Assembly: GCF_001613325.1 (NCBI RefSeq) | Contig: NZ_BDCD01000002.1 | Location: 372,001-436,000 of the forward strand | Length of the DNA stretch: 64,000 nucleotides | Direction of reading: 5' to 3' | DNA from: Nocardia yamanashiensis NBRC 100130 | GTDB lineage: Bacteria; Actinomycetota; Actinomycetes; Mycobacteriales; Mycobacteriaceae | Shown here: in pieces, positions 9,660 to 20,121 of the stretch | How the letters are laid out: each line of letters opens with the position of its first letter | Position numbering within the stretch: position 1 is the stretch's first letter | The notes under the pieces: generated by a model | The model's database searches: none | Told to the model about the DNA's origin: nothing | Seen by the model: only the letters and a program-made list of their open reading frames with translations | Made by a program: the position numbers and the translations under genes

Positions 9660-10417
9660 GCGCCGGCAAGCTCACTGGGCGCACCGCCGTTGTCACCGGG
9701 GGCAACAGCGGTATCGGCCACGCTCTGGCGGTGGGCCTGGCCCGCGCCGGCGCCGATATCGCGGTGTGGGCGCGCAATGCCGACCGGAGTGCGTCCGTGG
9801 TCGGGGAGATTCAGGCTCTCGGCGTGAAAGCGATTGCGGTGCAGTGCGATATCGCGGACGAACGATCCGTGGATACCGCGATGGATCGCACCGTCGCCGA
9901 ACTGGGACCGCTCGGCTGTTTCGTGGCCAACGCGGGTATCGCCGAGGCCGCACCGATCACCGAGATGTCGCTCGATACCTGGCATCGGGTGCTGCGCACC
10001 AATCTCGACGGTGGATTTCTGTGCGGCCGTGCCGCCGCCCGTCGGTTTGTCACGCAGGGAGACGGCGGTTCGATCATCGTCGTCTCCTCGACGATCAGTC
10101 GTTACGGGGGCGCGGGGCAGGCCGCCTACGCGACCAGCAAGACTGGTCTCGTCGGGCTCGCCCGCACCATGGCGGTGGAGCTGGCCCGCCACCGGGTCCG
10201 GTGCAATATCTTGATTCCGGGCTGGACCCGCACCGCCATGAACTCCGATTTGCAGGCGGACGAACGGTTCATGCAGGCGACCACGGCGCGCACACCGGCG
10301 CGCCGGTGGGCCGATCCGGAGGAATTCTATGAGGTCGCAGCCTTTCTCGCGGACCCATCGCTGACCTTCCACACCGGCAACGAGGTCGTTGTCGACGGTG
10401 GCTACACGATCTTCTGA
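9656..10417 (+). CDS. short-chain dehydrogenase/reductase
   Basis: 253 residues with the classical SDR layout: TGGNSGIGHALA cofactor loop at about residue 14, NAGIAEAAPI, catalytic Ser in VVSSTISRYGG, and YATSK (Tyr-x-x-x-Lys). It probably oxidises a 3-hydroxyacyl-CoA or ring alcohol. Start: ATG at 9656 overlaps the previous stop (ATGA); an in-frame ATG at 9650 is the alternative. It is the last gene of the first operon and is followed by the regulatory gap before 10662. Confidence 0.92.
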   Translation: MSAGKLTGRTAVVTGGNSGIGHALAVGLARAGADIAVWARNADRSASVVGEIQALGVKAIAVQCDIADERSVDTAMDRTVAELGPLGCFVANAGIAEAAPITEMSLDTWHRVLRTNLDGGFLCGRAAARRFVTQGDGGSIIVVSSTISRYGGAGQAAYATSKTGLVGLARTMAVELARHRVRCNILIPGWTRTAMNSDLQADERFMQATTARTPARRWADPEEFYEVAAFLADPSLTFHTGNEVVVDGGYTIF

Positions 10418-10430
10418 ACGCGAGATCTGC

Positions 10431-10447
10431 TGACTGATAGTCAGTAT
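10431..10447. promoter_or_regulatory. operator-like site 1 (TGAC-N5-GTCA, then GTA)
   Basis: Perfect 4-bp arms TGAC and GTCA separated by five bases and followed by GTA. It is the first of three aligned 17-bp copies in the gap before the acyl-CoA dehydrogenase gene at 10662. The GAC-N5-GTC core is shared with the sites beside the TetR gene at 16466-17101, which is therefore the first candidate to bind it (inference). Confidence 0.5.
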
Positions 10448-10523
10448 TTGTCGTAGCAGTCCGCACCACCAGCGCTCATCCGCCGCACAATGCGGGCTAC
10501 CTGTGTCCAATTCCTAACACTCT

Positions 10524-10540
10524 TGACTAAATGTCAGTAG
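10524..10540. promoter_or_regulatory. operator-like site 2 with overlapping -35-like hexamer
   Basis: Second copy: TGAC, five bases, GTCA, then GTAG. TTGACT at 10523-10528 overlaps its left arm and could be a -35 element, with a weak CAGGAT 17 bases downstream as a -10. Binding of a repressor here would block transcription of the 10662 operon. Confidence 0.5.
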
Positions 10541-10611
10541 TGGTTCAGGATGATTTCAATCTCGGATACCGCCTGTGAGCAGCTGTTGTCGCATCACTGA
10601 GCGAATCCTGC

Positions 10612-10628
10612 CGACCATTTATCAGTAG
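10612..10628. promoter_or_regulatory. operator-like site 3, degenerate
   Basis: Third copy of the same 17-bp layout with CGAC and ATCA arms and the conserved GTAG tail. It ends 33 bp before the ATG at 10662. It matches less well than copies 1 and 2, so it may be a weak site. Confidence 0.35.
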
Positions 10629-10661
10629 TCGGCCGCGGATTTGGAAGGAACAACAATCACC

Positions 10662-11840
10662 ATGTCCATCCACAGCCTCTGTCTGCCGTTGTGGCCGAGT
10701 AATGAGGAAAAGGAGCTGCGGGCCGCCGTCGCGGGAATTGTCGGCCGGTTCGGTCACGAGTACTACCGGTCCAAGGCGGCAACCGGCGAACCCATGACCG
10801 AGTTGTGGGAGCGATTGGGGCAGGGGGGATATCTGGGGGTCGGCATCCCCGAGGAATACGGCGGCAGCGGCGCAGGGGTCACCGAACTCGCCATCGTGCT
10901 GGAAGAACTGTCCGCGGGCGGTTGCCCGGAACTCGCCCTGGTGTTGTCGCAGGGCATCGCGGGCAGCGTGCTGTCACGACACGGAACCGAGGCGCAGAAG
11001 CGCCGCTATCTGCCCGGAATCGCCAGCGGCACAGAGAAGTTCGTCTTCGCCCTGACCGAGCCGGACGCCGGTTCGAACTCGCACAATGTCACTACCTGGG
11101 CCAAGCGCGACGGCGATGACTGGATCGTGCGCGGCACCAAGTACTACATCTCGGGAATTGATCACTGCGACCATTTCCTGCTGGTGACACGCACCGGCAC
11201 CGACGAACGGACCGGACGTGGGCGGCTCACCCTGTTCATCGTCGATGATCCAGCCGTTCGTGGCCTGAGCCGCCAGCTCATCCCGACCGCCCTCGGCGCT
11301 CCCGAACGTCAGTTCACCCTGTTCTTCGATGATGTCCGGCTGCCCGCCGAAGCCGTTGTCGGCGAGGTCGACAACGGTCTCGCCGCACTGTTCGACGGCC
11401 TGAATCCGGAGCGGGTGCTCAGCGCCGTCATCTGTCTCGGCGTGGGTCGTTACGCGATCGACAAGGCGGTCCGCTACGTCAAGGAACGCAATGTCTGGGG
11501 TGTTCCGGTCGGCACGTACCAGGGCGTCCAGCACCCCCTTGCCGAGGCTGCCATCGAGCTGGCCGGGGCCGCCGCGATGGTCTGGCGTGCCGCGGCCGAG
11601 ATCGATGCCGGCCTGCCGGCGGGCGAGACGGCGAACATGGCCAAATTCCTCGCTTCCCGTGCGGGCTTCAAAGCTCTCGACGCCGCCATACAAATGCACG
11701 GCGGCAACGGCATGTCGCACGAGTACGGTCTGGCGGACCTGTGGGGCATCGTGCGGCTGCAGCAGGTCGCGCCGGTGTCGACGCAAATGGTGCTCAACCA
11801 CATCGCGCAGCACGGCCTCGGGCTGCCGAGGTCGTACTGA
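10662..11840 (+). CDS. acyl-CoA dehydrogenase
   Basis: 392 residues. The ATG at 10662 is preferred over the in-frame TTG at 10641 because GGAAGGA lies between them at ribosome-site distance. It shows FALTEPDAGSNSHNV (FAD/substrate loop), FFDDVRLPAEAVVGEV, ALDAAIQMHGGNGMSHEYGLADLWG and a CaiA/FadE-type C-terminus. Unlike the 7333/8529 pair it looks like a self-contained homotetrameric enzyme. It opens the second operon, downstream of three operator-like sites, and probably performs the first desaturation of the CoA ester made by the ligase at 12746. Confidence 0.93.
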   Translation: MSIHSLCLPLWPSNEEKELRAAVAGIVGRFGHEYYRSKAATGEPMTELWERLGQGGYLGVGIPEEYGGSGAGVTELAIVLEELSAGGCPELALVLSQGIAGSVLSRHGTEAQKRRYLPGIASGTEKFVFALTEPDAGSNSHNVTTWAKRDGDDWIVRGTKYYISGIDHCDHFLLVTRTGTDERTGRGRLTLFIVDDPAVRGLSRQLIPTALGAPERQFTLFFDDVRLPAEAVVGEVDNGLAALFDGLNPERVLSAVICLGVGRYAIDKAVRYVKERNVWGVPVGTYQGVQHPLAEAAIELAGAAAMVWRAAAEIDAGLPAGETANMAKFLASRAGFKALDAAIQMHGGNGMSHEYGLADLWGIVRLQQVAPVSTQMVLNHIAQHGLGLPRSY

Positions 11841-11853
11841 GGAGTTGCGGGAC

Positions 11854-12300
11854 ATGACAATGACTCTCGACGAGTTGCGCGAACTCGAGGGAACGCGGCT
11901 GCGCGGTGGCGACCTCGTCATCGAACCGCACGAGAACGCGATGCTGGAGCGCGCCGTGCGCGCACCAGGGGGCGAGCCCGGCATCGCCCATCCGATGTGG
12001 TTCGTGGTGATCTCCTTGCGTTGCTCGGGGATCAGCGTGAGCGAGCTGTGCGAGCTGGCGGGCAAGTCCGAGGACGACACCCTCTTGTTCGGCAGGTGCG
12101 AGATCGAGCAGCGGGCAACGCTGAGCGTCGGGGCGCGCTACAGCGCGCAGGGCCGCATCGCCGCGACCGGCTCGCGCACCGCGCGCGACGGTTCGCGGCT
12201 CGACAACGTGGACGTGCGCTTGGAGATCTGTGATGGATCGGGGGCCCGCGTCGGCGCGGTGACCAGCGTCTATTTGTTCAAACGTGGAGGGGCGCAGTGA
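11854..12300 (+). CDS. MaoC-like N-terminal (FAS1-type dehydratase) hotdog protein
   Basis: 148 residues starting at an ATG 13 bp after the previous stop, behind GAGGAG. The sequence fits the N-terminal non-catalytic hotdog of MaoC-type hydratases: PGIAHPMWFVVISLRCSG and GRCEIEQRATLSVGARY. No hydratase Asp/His motif is visible. The next gene, overlapping by GTGA, does carry that motif, so the two most likely make a heterodimeric enoyl-CoA hydratase, as HadA/HadB or ChsH1/ChsH2 do. Confidence 0.78.
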   Translation: MTMTLDELRELEGTRLRGGDLVIEPHENAMLERAVRAPGGEPGIAHPMWFVVISLRCSGISVSELCELAGKSEDDTLLFGRCEIEQRATLSVGARYSAQGRIAATGSRTARDGSRLDNVDVRLEICDGSGARVGAVTSVYLFKRGGAQ

Positions 12301-12745
12301 CATTCGCGCACGGGGTGCGGGTCGGAACCCGGCTGCCCGAACGCCGGATCGCCGCGGTGAGCCCGGACCACATCATGATCGTCGCTCTTGTCCTGCGGGA
12401 TTCGAATCCTATTCATTTCGACCCCGACGCGGTGACGCGTGCCGGGTTGGGCGACCGTGAAGTCAATCAGGGCGGCGCGACCATGGCCTACGTGCTGGAT
12501 CTGCTCACGGAATGGGCTGGTACGCGCAGCGCCCTGCGCCGGATCGACTGCTCCTTCCGGGCCAATGTCTTCGCCGGAGACGATGTCATCGTCGGAGGCG
12601 AGGTCACCGCGGTGACCGAGGACGGATCCGGCCTGTCGGTCGAATGCGATGTGTGGGCCGACGTGGATGGCCGCCGCGCCATCCTCGGCAGTGCCACCCT
12701 CGCTCTGAATGAGGCGAAAACTACAGGCGTAGAACGGAATCGGCC

Positions 12746-12749
<4 letters not shown>
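12297..12749 (+). CDS. MaoC-type enoyl-CoA hydratase, catalytic subunit
   Basis: 150-residue hotdog-fold protein with the R-hydratase motif in LRDSNPIHFDPD (Asp and His of the D-x4-H dyad). GTG start overlaps the upstream stop, indicating coupling with the 148-residue partner. It should hydrate a 2-enoyl-CoA produced by the operon's acyl-CoA dehydrogenase. The dyad identifies the family well; the substrate is unknown. Confidence 0.85.
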
Positions 12750-14242
<1,493 letters not shown>

Positions 14243-14288
14243 TCGTGACGACGGATATGGACCATCCAGCCAACTTCAGGAGCAAGAA

Positions 14289-15071
14289 ATGAGTTCAGGA
14301 GCAGAGAAGATGAGTGCCGACAATGCCCGGACCGCCATCGTCACCGGAGCCGCACGCGGCATCGGCGCGGCCACCGCGAAGGCGCTGGCCGCCGCGGGAT
14401 ACGCCGTCGCGGTTCTCGATCTCGACGAGGCGGCATGCAAGACGGTCGTCGCGGAGATCGAGGTGACGGGTGGCCGTGCGCTCGCGGTCGCCGCCGACGT
14501 CTCCGATGAAGACGGTGTGGCTGCTGCGGTGCAGCGAGTTGCCGCCGACCTCGGTACACCCACCGTACTGGTGAACAATGCCGGGATCATCCGCGACAAC
14601 ATGCTTTTCAAGATGACCACGGGCGACTGGGACGCGGTGATGAACGTACATCTGCGGGGCGCGTTCCTGATGAGCCGAGCGGTGCAGTCCTACATGACGA
14701 GCGCCAAGTGGGGACGGATCATCAATCTGTCCAGCACGTCGGCGCTCGGCAACCGCGGCCAGGCCAATTACTCCGCCGCGAAGGCCGGTCTGCAGGGCTT
14801 CACCAAGACGCTCGCGATCGAGCTGGGCAAGTTCGGCGTCACTGTCAACGCGATCGCACCGGGCTTCATCGAAACCGAGATGACCGCGGCGACCGCCGCA
14901 CGCATGGGACTGTCCTTCGAGGATTTCCGGGACGCGGTGGTGAAGCAGATCCCGGTCGGCCGGGCGGGCAAGCCCGAGGACATCGCGAACGCGGTCACCT
15001 TCCTTGCGGGGGAGGGCGCCGGATACGTCTCCGGTCAGGTGCTGTATGTCGCGGGCGGCCCGGCCGACTGA
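14289..15071 (+). CDS. 3-oxoacyl-ACP/CoA reductase-like SDR (FabG family)
   Basis: Classical SDR with TGAARGIGAATAKAL, NNAGIIRDNMLFKM, SSTSALGNRGQANYSAAKAG (Ser, Tyr and Lys of the active site) and IAPGFIETEMT, which is very FabG-like. It probably works oxidatively on the 3-hydroxyacyl-CoA made by the MaoC enzyme. Two starts are credible: ATG 14289 behind AGGAG, and ATG 14310 behind a second AGGAG; the longer is given (260 residues). Confidence 0.92.
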   Translation: MSSGAEKMSADNARTAIVTGAARGIGAATAKALAAAGYAVAVLDLDEAACKTVVAEIEVTGGRALAVAADVSDEDGVAAAVQRVAADLGTPTVLVNNAGIIRDNMLFKMTTGDWDAVMNVHLRGAFLMSRAVQSYMTSAKWGRIINLSSTSALGNRGQANYSAAKAGLQGFTKTLAIELGKFGVTVNAIAPGFIETEMTAATAARMGLSFEDFRDAVVKQIPVGRAGKPEDIANAVTFLAGEGAGYVSGQVLYVAGGPAD

Positions 15072-15090
15072 TCTGTCAGAAGGACGAAGG

Positions 15091-15543
15091 ATGATGATTT
15101 TCAATGGAATCGCCGAGCTGCCGTCCGCGGTCGGCACGCATCTCGGCTACGGCGATTGGCTGACCGTCACCCAGCAGCGGGTCGATCTCTTCGCCGACGC
15201 GACCGGCGACCACCAGTGGATCCACGTCGACCCGGAAGCGGCGGCCGCGGGGCCGTTCGGAGCCCCGATCGCGCATGGATTCCTGACGTTGTCGCTGGTG
15301 TCGCTGCTCACCGCGCAGATTTGGCGCGTCGAGGGATTGAAGATGGGAATCAACTACGGCTGCAACAAGGTTCGATTCCCTTCGGCGGTGAAGGTGGGTG
15401 ACCGGGTCCGCGCCGGCGCGGAGCTCAGCACGGTCGCGCCGACTCCCGCGGGAACGCAGATGACGGTCACCGTGACCGTCGAGATCGACGGCGGCGCCAA
15501 GCCGGCCTGTGTGGCCGAATGGCTGCTGCTACTGGTGGATTGA
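15091..15543 (+). CDS. MaoC-type (R)-enoyl-CoA hydratase, Rv0130-like
   Basis: 150 residues with the hydratase motif FADATGDHQWIHVDPE and the following GPFGAPIAHGFLTLSL. From memory it closely resembles the mycobacterial Rv0130 (HtdZ) hydratase, including MGINYGCNKVRFPSAV. ATG 15091 sits behind AAGGACGAAGG; the frame is open further upstream only inside the SDR gene. It hydrates trans-2-enoyl-CoA to the R-3-hydroxy form, so the operon encodes both S-type (crotonase) and R-type hydratases. Confidence 0.9.
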   Translation: MMIFNGIAELPSAVGTHLGYGDWLTVTQQRVDLFADATGDHQWIHVDPEAAAAGPFGAPIAHGFLTLSLVSLLTAQIWRVEGLKMGINYGCNKVRFPSAVKVGDRVRAGAELSTVAPTPAGTQMTVTVTVEIDGGAKPACVAEWLLLLVD

Positions 15544-15588
15544 GCTACCCGGGTAATGGCGGAACAGCGCGAATTGGAGGTATGAGCC

Positions 15589-16449
15589 ATGCAATTCACC
15601 GAAATCGACTATGCCGTCGCGGACGGAACGGCAACGATCACCTTGGAACGGCCCGGCAGACTCAACGCATACACGTACCGGATGGCGCGTGAGATCGTTG
15701 CCGCGTGCGATCTGGCCGATGCCGACGACTCGGTTCGGGCCGTGATCGTGACGGGGCGAGGGCGCGCGTTCTGCGCGGGCGCCGACCTCGATCCCGAAGC
15801 GGGGGAGTTCGACCAGACCCGAAACGCCGTTCCGCTCTTCGACGACGGCACTCCGCGCGACGGCGGCGGCTACGCGTCCCTTCGTATCGCCGCCATGAAG
15901 AAGCCGGTGATCGGAGCGATCAACGGCCCCGCGATCGGGATCGGTTCGACGATAACCTTGCCGATGGACATCCGAATCGCTTCCGAGAGTGCGCGATTCG
16001 GATTCGTCTTCACTCGGCGCTGTCTGGTTCCCGAAGCCGCGTCGAGCTGGTTCCTGCCGCGGCTGGTCGGTATGTCGCGGGCGATGGAGTGGGTCACGAC
16101 GGGCAGGACGTTCGGAGCGGCGGAAGCGCTCGCGGGCGGCCTGGTCTCCCAGGTGTGCTCCGATGACGCCTTACTCGATACGGCGAAGGCGCTCGCCGCC
16201 GAGATATCCGAGAACATCGCCCCGGTGGCTTTCGCCGCGGCCAAACAGATGATGTGGGCGATGTCCGAGCAGGGTGGTCCGTGGATCGCGCACCGGCTGG
16301 AATCGCAGGTGCTTCAGGCGCTCATCGGCTCCAAGGATTTCGCCGAGGGCGTGGCCGCGTTCCTGGAACGGCGGAAGCCTGTGTTCCAGCTCGGTCCCGC
16401 TGCCGACCTTCCCGCCATGATCCCGGCTTGGCCACGGCAACCGGGCTGA
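15589..16449 (+). CDS. enoyl-CoA hydratase/isomerase (crotonase)
   Basis: 286-residue crotonase-fold protein with oxyanion-hole segments GRAFCAGADLDPE and AINGPAIGIGSTITLPMDIRIAS. The glutamate region FVFTRRCLVPEAASSWFLPRLVG resembles the long-loop crotonases of Actinobacteria. It has a good ribosome site (GGAGGTATGAGCC). It is the last gene of the operon, ending at the hairpin shared with the convergent TetR gene. Confidence 0.92.
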   Translation: MQFTEIDYAVADGTATITLERPGRLNAYTYRMAREIVAACDLADADDSVRAVIVTGRGRAFCAGADLDPEAGEFDQTRNAVPLFDDGTPRDGGGYASLRIAAMKKPVIGAINGPAIGIGSTITLPMDIRIASESARFGFVFTRRCLVPEAASSWFLPRLVGMSRAMEWVTTGRTFGAAEALAGGLVSQVCSDDALLDTAKALAAEISENIAPVAFAAAKQMMWAMSEQGGPWIAHRLESQVLQALIGSKDFAEGVAAFLERRKPVFQLGPAADLPAMIPAWPRQPG

Positions 16450-16465
16450 CCGGCCGCAGGCCGGT
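16449..16465. terminator. bidirectional hairpin between convergent genes
   Basis: ACCGGCC, three bases, GGCCGGT: a perfect 7-bp stem occupying almost exactly the space between the two stop codons. There is no long T-run, only TCATTT, so its strength as an intrinsic terminator is uncertain. Confidence 0.6.
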
Positions 16466-17101
16466 TCATTTCGTCGGATCAGCGAGATAGAGGGTGTTCC
16501 AGATGATTTGGGTGAGGGCGGTGGCGAGCGTCTCGTCGTTCTCCGGATCGGAATTGCGGATCATCTGGTAGCAGACGCGTTCGACCATCCAGGTCAGGGC
16601 GTCGGCGATCTCGTCGGTGGGCATGGGGCGGATACGGCCGCTGGCCTGTCCGCGCTCGATGATCTTGCGAGTGGTGCTGCGGACGTCATCGATCAGTCCG
16701 TTGAAGACTTCGGCGATGCCCGCGTCGTAGGCGGCTTCCTCGACGACCGCGGACAAGATCAGACGTCGGCGTCGATAGGTCGCGAGCACGTTCTTCATCG
16801 CTTGCCGCAGGTCATCGGGATTGTTCCGCTCGGCGGCCTGCCACCAGGTCTTGGCTGCTTCGGATATCTCGGTGAGCGCCTGATGCGCCAGCCGGCGCAG
16901 GAGTTGGCCCTTGTCCTCGAAGTACAGATAGAACGACGCCCGGGAGATGCCGGCGGCCCCTGCCAGTCGATCGACGCTCAATTCGGCGAACGTCAGGTTC
17001 TGCTCGCCCATCAAGGTCTCGGCCGCATCGAGCAGCCGGCCCTCGAGGGCGATCCGCCTTTCTTGGCGCCGTGGCTGTGAACTGCGAGTCATCGGTGGCA
17101 T
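16466..17101 (-). CDS. TetR-family repressor (EthR-like)
   Basis: 211 residues. The N-terminal helix-turn-helix reads FAELSVDRLAGAAGISRASFYLYFEDKGQLL. The C-terminal ligand domain has the EthR-type ending (TDEIADALTWMVERVCYQMI, then ALTQIIWNTLYL). Start: ATG at 17101 with GGAG six bases upstream; an ATG at 17092 is possible, and the open frame reaches 17173. It is convergent with the 10662 operon and divergent from the 17420 operon. Four GAC-N5-GTC type palindromes lie in the divergent gap, so autorepression plus control of the neighbouring operons is the simple prediction. The ligand is probably an acyl-CoA or lipid. Confidence 0.9.
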   Translation of the reverse strand: MPPMTRSSQPRRQERRIALEGRLLDAAETLMGEQNLTFAELSVDRLAGAAGISRASFYLYFEDKGQLLRRLAHQALTEISEAAKTWWQAAERNNPDDLRQAMKNVLATYRRRRLILSAVVEEAAYDAGIAEVFNGLIDDVRSTTRKIIERGQASGRIRPMPTDEIADALTWMVERVCYQMIRNSDPENDETLATALTQIIWNTLYLADPTK

Positions 17102-17179
17102 CGGTGGCTCCAATCGCTCTGTGCGGCAACTTCGATTCTCGATCGCCGTGGGTATCCAGACCAGCCTAGACACCGGGTA

Positions 17180-17194
17180 TGGACGCGATGTCCA
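17180..17194. promoter_or_regulatory. operator-like palindrome TGGAC-N5-GTCCA (site a)
   Basis: Perfect 5-bp arms with a 5-base centre, located 79 bp upstream of the TetR start codon. Same arms as site c and same core as sites b and d in this gap, hence probably bound by the adjacent TetR. Confidence 0.6.
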
Positions 17195-17229
17195 GGCATG
17201 GGTGGAGCCGGTGACCCTGGATCAATAGT

Positions 17230-17257
17230 TGGACACAATGTCTGGACTATTCGTCCA
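17230..17257. promoter_or_regulatory. overlapping operator-like palindromes (sites b and c)
   Basis: Site b (17230-17244) reads TGGAC-N5-GTCTG. Site c (17243-17257) is a perfect TGGAC-N5-GTCCA. They overlap by two bases, which places two TetR dimers about 13 bp apart, a spacing known from cooperative TetR-family operators. Confidence 0.6.
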
Positions 17258-17268
17258 TACAACATGTC

Positions 17269-17297
17269 TTGACACACTGTCTAAGTATGGTTAGCGT
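17269..17297 (+). promoter_or_regulatory. putative promoter of the 17420 operon overlapped by operator site d
   Basis: TTGACA (17269-17274) and TAGCGT (17292-17297) are separated by 17 bp and fit an actinobacterial sigma-70-type promoter. The -35 lies inside palindrome TTGAC-N5-GTCTA (17269-17283), the fourth relative of the sites upstream. Binding would occlude RNA polymerase. The 5' leader of about 115 bases to 17420 holds no other feature I recognise. Confidence 0.5.
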
Positions 17298-17419
17298 CAC
17301 ATTCAGCGATGGTGGCCGCAAGGGCCGCATCCGCAACAACTTCGAATCGTCGTCACCGCGTCGCTCGTGAGCGAGCAGGGAGAGCGACGGCATTCAACGG
17401 TCATCGACAAGGGAGTCGG

Positions 17420-18949
17420 ATGTATCCCGGTGCGTATGTTTCTCAATTTCCCGACAAACCGGCCGCGATCCTCGCTGCTACCGGCGAGGCGCTCACCTAC
17501 CGGGATCTCGACCGGAATTCGGCGCGGTTGGCGCGGTTCCTCCACGATGCCGGGCTGCGCCGCGGCGATCACATTGCGGTGCTGGCCGACAATCACCCTA
17601 GGGTCTTCGAAATATATTGGGCCGCAATGCGTTCCGGCTTGTACATCACAGTCGTCAACTGGCACCTCACCCCCGCCGAGGCCGCTTACATCGTCGACGA
17701 CTGCGGTGCCGGCGTCCTGATCGCGGCGGCGTCCCTGGCCCCCCTGGCCGAGCAGGTCGCCGATGACGTGTCGAACGTCCGTGTCCGCCTCGCCTATCAC
17801 GGATCCGTTCGCGGATACGACTCGTACGAGGAGGCGGTGGACAAGTCATCGGCCGAACCGCTGCCGGACCAGCCGCGCGGATCCGACATGCTCTATTCCT
17901 CGGGCACGACCGGCCGGCCGAAGGGCATCAAACCCCCGCTGCCCGACTGCCAGGTCGACGAGCCGGGCGACAGCTACGTCGCGGTGTTCGGGCAGATGTA
18001 CGGCTTCGATCGGGACAGCGTGTATCTGTCCCCGGCCCCGATCTACCATGCCGCCCCGCTGCGGTTCAGCGGCGTGGTGCAGGCGCTGGGCGGGACCGTG
18101 GTGCTGATGGAGCGTTTCGACGCCGAGGAAGCGCTGGCGATGATCGAGCGATATCGGGTGACCCACAGCCAGTGGGTCCCAACGATGTTCGTGCGCATGC
18201 TCAAGCTGCCCGATGGCGTCCGCGGCCGGTACGACCTGTCGAGCCTGCGCGTCGCCGTGCACGCCGCCGCGCCCTGCCCGGTCGAGGTGAAGCAGGCGAT
18301 GATCGACTGGTGGGGGCCGGTGTTGTACGAGTACTACTCGTCGACCGAGGGCAACGGGATCACCTTCATCTCCCCCGGGGAGTGGCTGCGTAAGCGCGGT
18401 TCGGTCGGCCGGGCCGGCGTCGGAACCATCCGCGTCTGTGGCGACGACGGCACCGTGCTGGCGACGGGCGATACCGGGACGATCTACTTCGAGCGCGACA
18501 CGCCGCCGTTCGTCTACCACAACGACCCCGAGAAGTCCGCGCGCACAAGGCATCCGGTTCATTCGACCTGGACCACCACCGGCGACCTGGGCTATGTGGA
18601 CGATGAGGGCTACCTGTTCCTCACCGACCGTCAGGCATTCATGATCATCTCCGGTGGGGTGAACATCTATCCGCAGGAGATAGAGAACTCACTCGCTCTG
18701 CACCCCAAGGTTTTCGACGTCGCCGTGATCGGTGTACCCGATCCGGAGATGGGCGAAGCCGTCCTGGCGATCGTCCAACCCGTCGAGCATTCCGACTCCG
18801 GTCCGGAACTGGCGGACGAGCTTCAGAGCTACCTCCGCGAGCGGGTCGCCGGTTTCAAGGTGCCCCGTCGCATCGAATTCACGCGCGACCTACCGCGCAC
18901 ACCCACCGGAAAGCTTGTCAAGGGCAAGCTGCGTGACCTCTACCGGTAA
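17420..18949 (+). CDS. acyl-CoA synthetase (AMP-forming, FadD-like)
   Basis: 509 residues, ATG behind GGGAG. ANL motifs: [48 protein letters not shown], and Lys in [15 protein letters not shown]. The sequence after the P-loop ([21 protein letters not shown]) belongs to a FadD subgroup found in steroid and terpenoid gene sets of Mycobacteriales. It heads a long plus-strand operon divergent from the TetR gene and likely activates the acid made by the P450/ADH/ALDH genes downstream. Confidence 0.93.
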   Translation: MYPGAYVSQFPDKPAAILAATGEALTYRDLDRNSARLARFLHDAGLRRGDHIAVLADNHPRVFEIYWAAMRSGLYITVVNWHLTPAEAAYIVDDCGAGVLIAAASLAPLAEQVADDVSNVRVRLAYHGSVRGYDSYEEAVDKSSAEPLPDQPRGSDMLYSSGTTGRPKGIKPPLPDCQVDEPGDSYVAVFGQMYGFDRDSVYLSPAPIYHAAPLRFSGVVQALGGTVVLMERFDAEEALAMIERYRVTHSQWVPTMFVRMLKLPDGVRGRYDLSSLRVAVHAAAPCPVEVKQAMIDWWGPVLYEYYSSTEGNGITFISPGEWLRKRGSVGRAGVGTIRVCGDDGTVLATGDTGTIYFERDTPPFVYHNDPEKSARTRHPVHSTWTTTGDLGYVDDEGYLFLTDRQAFMIISGGVNIYPQEIENSLALHPKVFDVAVIGVPDPEMGEAVLAIVQPVEHSDSGPELADELQSYLRERVAGFKVPRRIEFTRDLPRTPTGKLVKGKLRDLYR

Positions 18950-18982
18950 ACCCGGCTACCTGATCCACCTTAGGAGAGAACA

Positions 18983-20077
18983 ATGCTGATCAAAGCCGCA
19001 GTGCTGCGCGCCCACGACAAGCCGTACCAGATCGAGGACCTCGAGCTGGCGGAGCCGGGCCCGGGGGAGATCCGAGTACGGATCGCCGGTACCGGGATGT
19101 GCCACAGCGACCTGCTGCCGCGGGTGCCGAACTACGTCGCCAAACCGCCGATCATCACCGGGCACGAAGGCTCGGGGGTGGTCGAGGCGGTCGGCTCCGG
19201 CGTCACCGGCCTCGAACTCGGCGACCACGTCGTGCTGTCCTTCGATTCCTGCCGGACCTGCGCCAATTGCCAGTCCGCGCAGGCCGCCTATTGTGACACC
19301 TTCCTCGCCAGGAACCTCATCGGAGTCGGCGTCGACGGTTCCAGCCCCGTCACCGACGCGGACGACAAGCCGGTTGCGTCCCGCTGGTTCGGCCAGTCGT
19401 CCTTCGCCACCCATGTGCTGGCATCGGCACGCAACGCCGTGCGGGTCTCGAAGGATCTGCCCTTGGAACTACTCGGCCCGCTGGGCTGCGGCGTCCAGAC
19501 CGGAGCCGGTTCGGTGCTGCTGGCGCTCGATGTCCGGGCAGCGTCGAGCATTGTGGTGTTCGGAGCGGGTGGTGTCGGCCTGAGCGCGGTGATGGCGGCG
19601 AAGGTGGCCGGTGCGGCCACCATCATCGCTGTCGACCTCAATCCCGCTCGGCTGGAACTGGCTCGGGAACTGGGCGCCACGCATACGTTCGACGGTACCG
19701 ACGAGAATCTGGTGGCGGCCGTGCAGGAGGCCACCGGTGGCGGCGCGCACTACAGCCTCGACACCACCGGCCTCCCAGCGGTGATCTCCACGGCGATCCG
19801 GGCGTTGCGGTCTACCGGAACCTGTGGCCTGGTGGGCATCCAGCGCGGTGATCTGGTGATCGACCCGTCGGACCTGGCTGTCGGCCGTACGGTCACCGGG
19901 ATCATCGAGGGCAGTGCCGTCCCACAGGTTTTCATCCCACAGCTGATCGCGCTGTGGGAGCAGGGTCTGTTCCCGTTCGACCGGCTCATCCAGACCTTCC
20001 CCCTCGACCGCATCAACGAGGCCGAACAGGCGACCCTGTCCGGCGCGGTTGTCAAACCGGTACTTATTCCCGCCTGA
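18983..20077 (+). CDS. zinc-dependent alcohol dehydrogenase (MDR family)
   Basis: 364 residues behind TAGGAGAG. Catalytic zinc ligands appear in GTGMCHSDLL and GHEGSGVVEAVG. The structural zinc lobe has CRTCANCQSAQAAYC. The NAD-binding loop is VFGAGGVGLSAVMAAK, followed by an Asp (AVDLNPARLE) that indicates NAD rather than NADP. It resembles aryl/long-chain alcohol dehydrogenases. Placed before an aldehyde dehydrogenase and a P450, it should oxidise the alcohol formed by hydroxylation. Confidence 0.93.
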   Translation: MLIKAAVLRAHDKPYQIEDLELAEPGPGEIRVRIAGTGMCHSDLLPRVPNYVAKPPIITGHEGSGVVEAVGSGVTGLELGDHVVLSFDSCRTCANCQSAQAAYCDTFLARNLIGVGVDGSSPVTDADDKPVASRWFGQSSFATHVLASARNAVRVSKDLPLELLGPLGCGVQTGAGSVLLALDVRAASSIVVFGAGGVGLSAVMAAKVAGAATIIAVDLNPARLELARELGATHTFDGTDENLVAAVQEATGGGAHYSLDTTGLPAVISTAIRALRSTGTCGLVGIQRGDLVIDPSDLAVGRTVTGIIEGSAVPQVFIPQLIALWEQGLFPFDRLIQTFPLDRINEAEQATLSGAVVKPVLIPA

Positions 20078-20121
20078 AATCTTTCGCAGGACAGCGGATT
20101 TCGATCAAAAGGACGCTCAGC

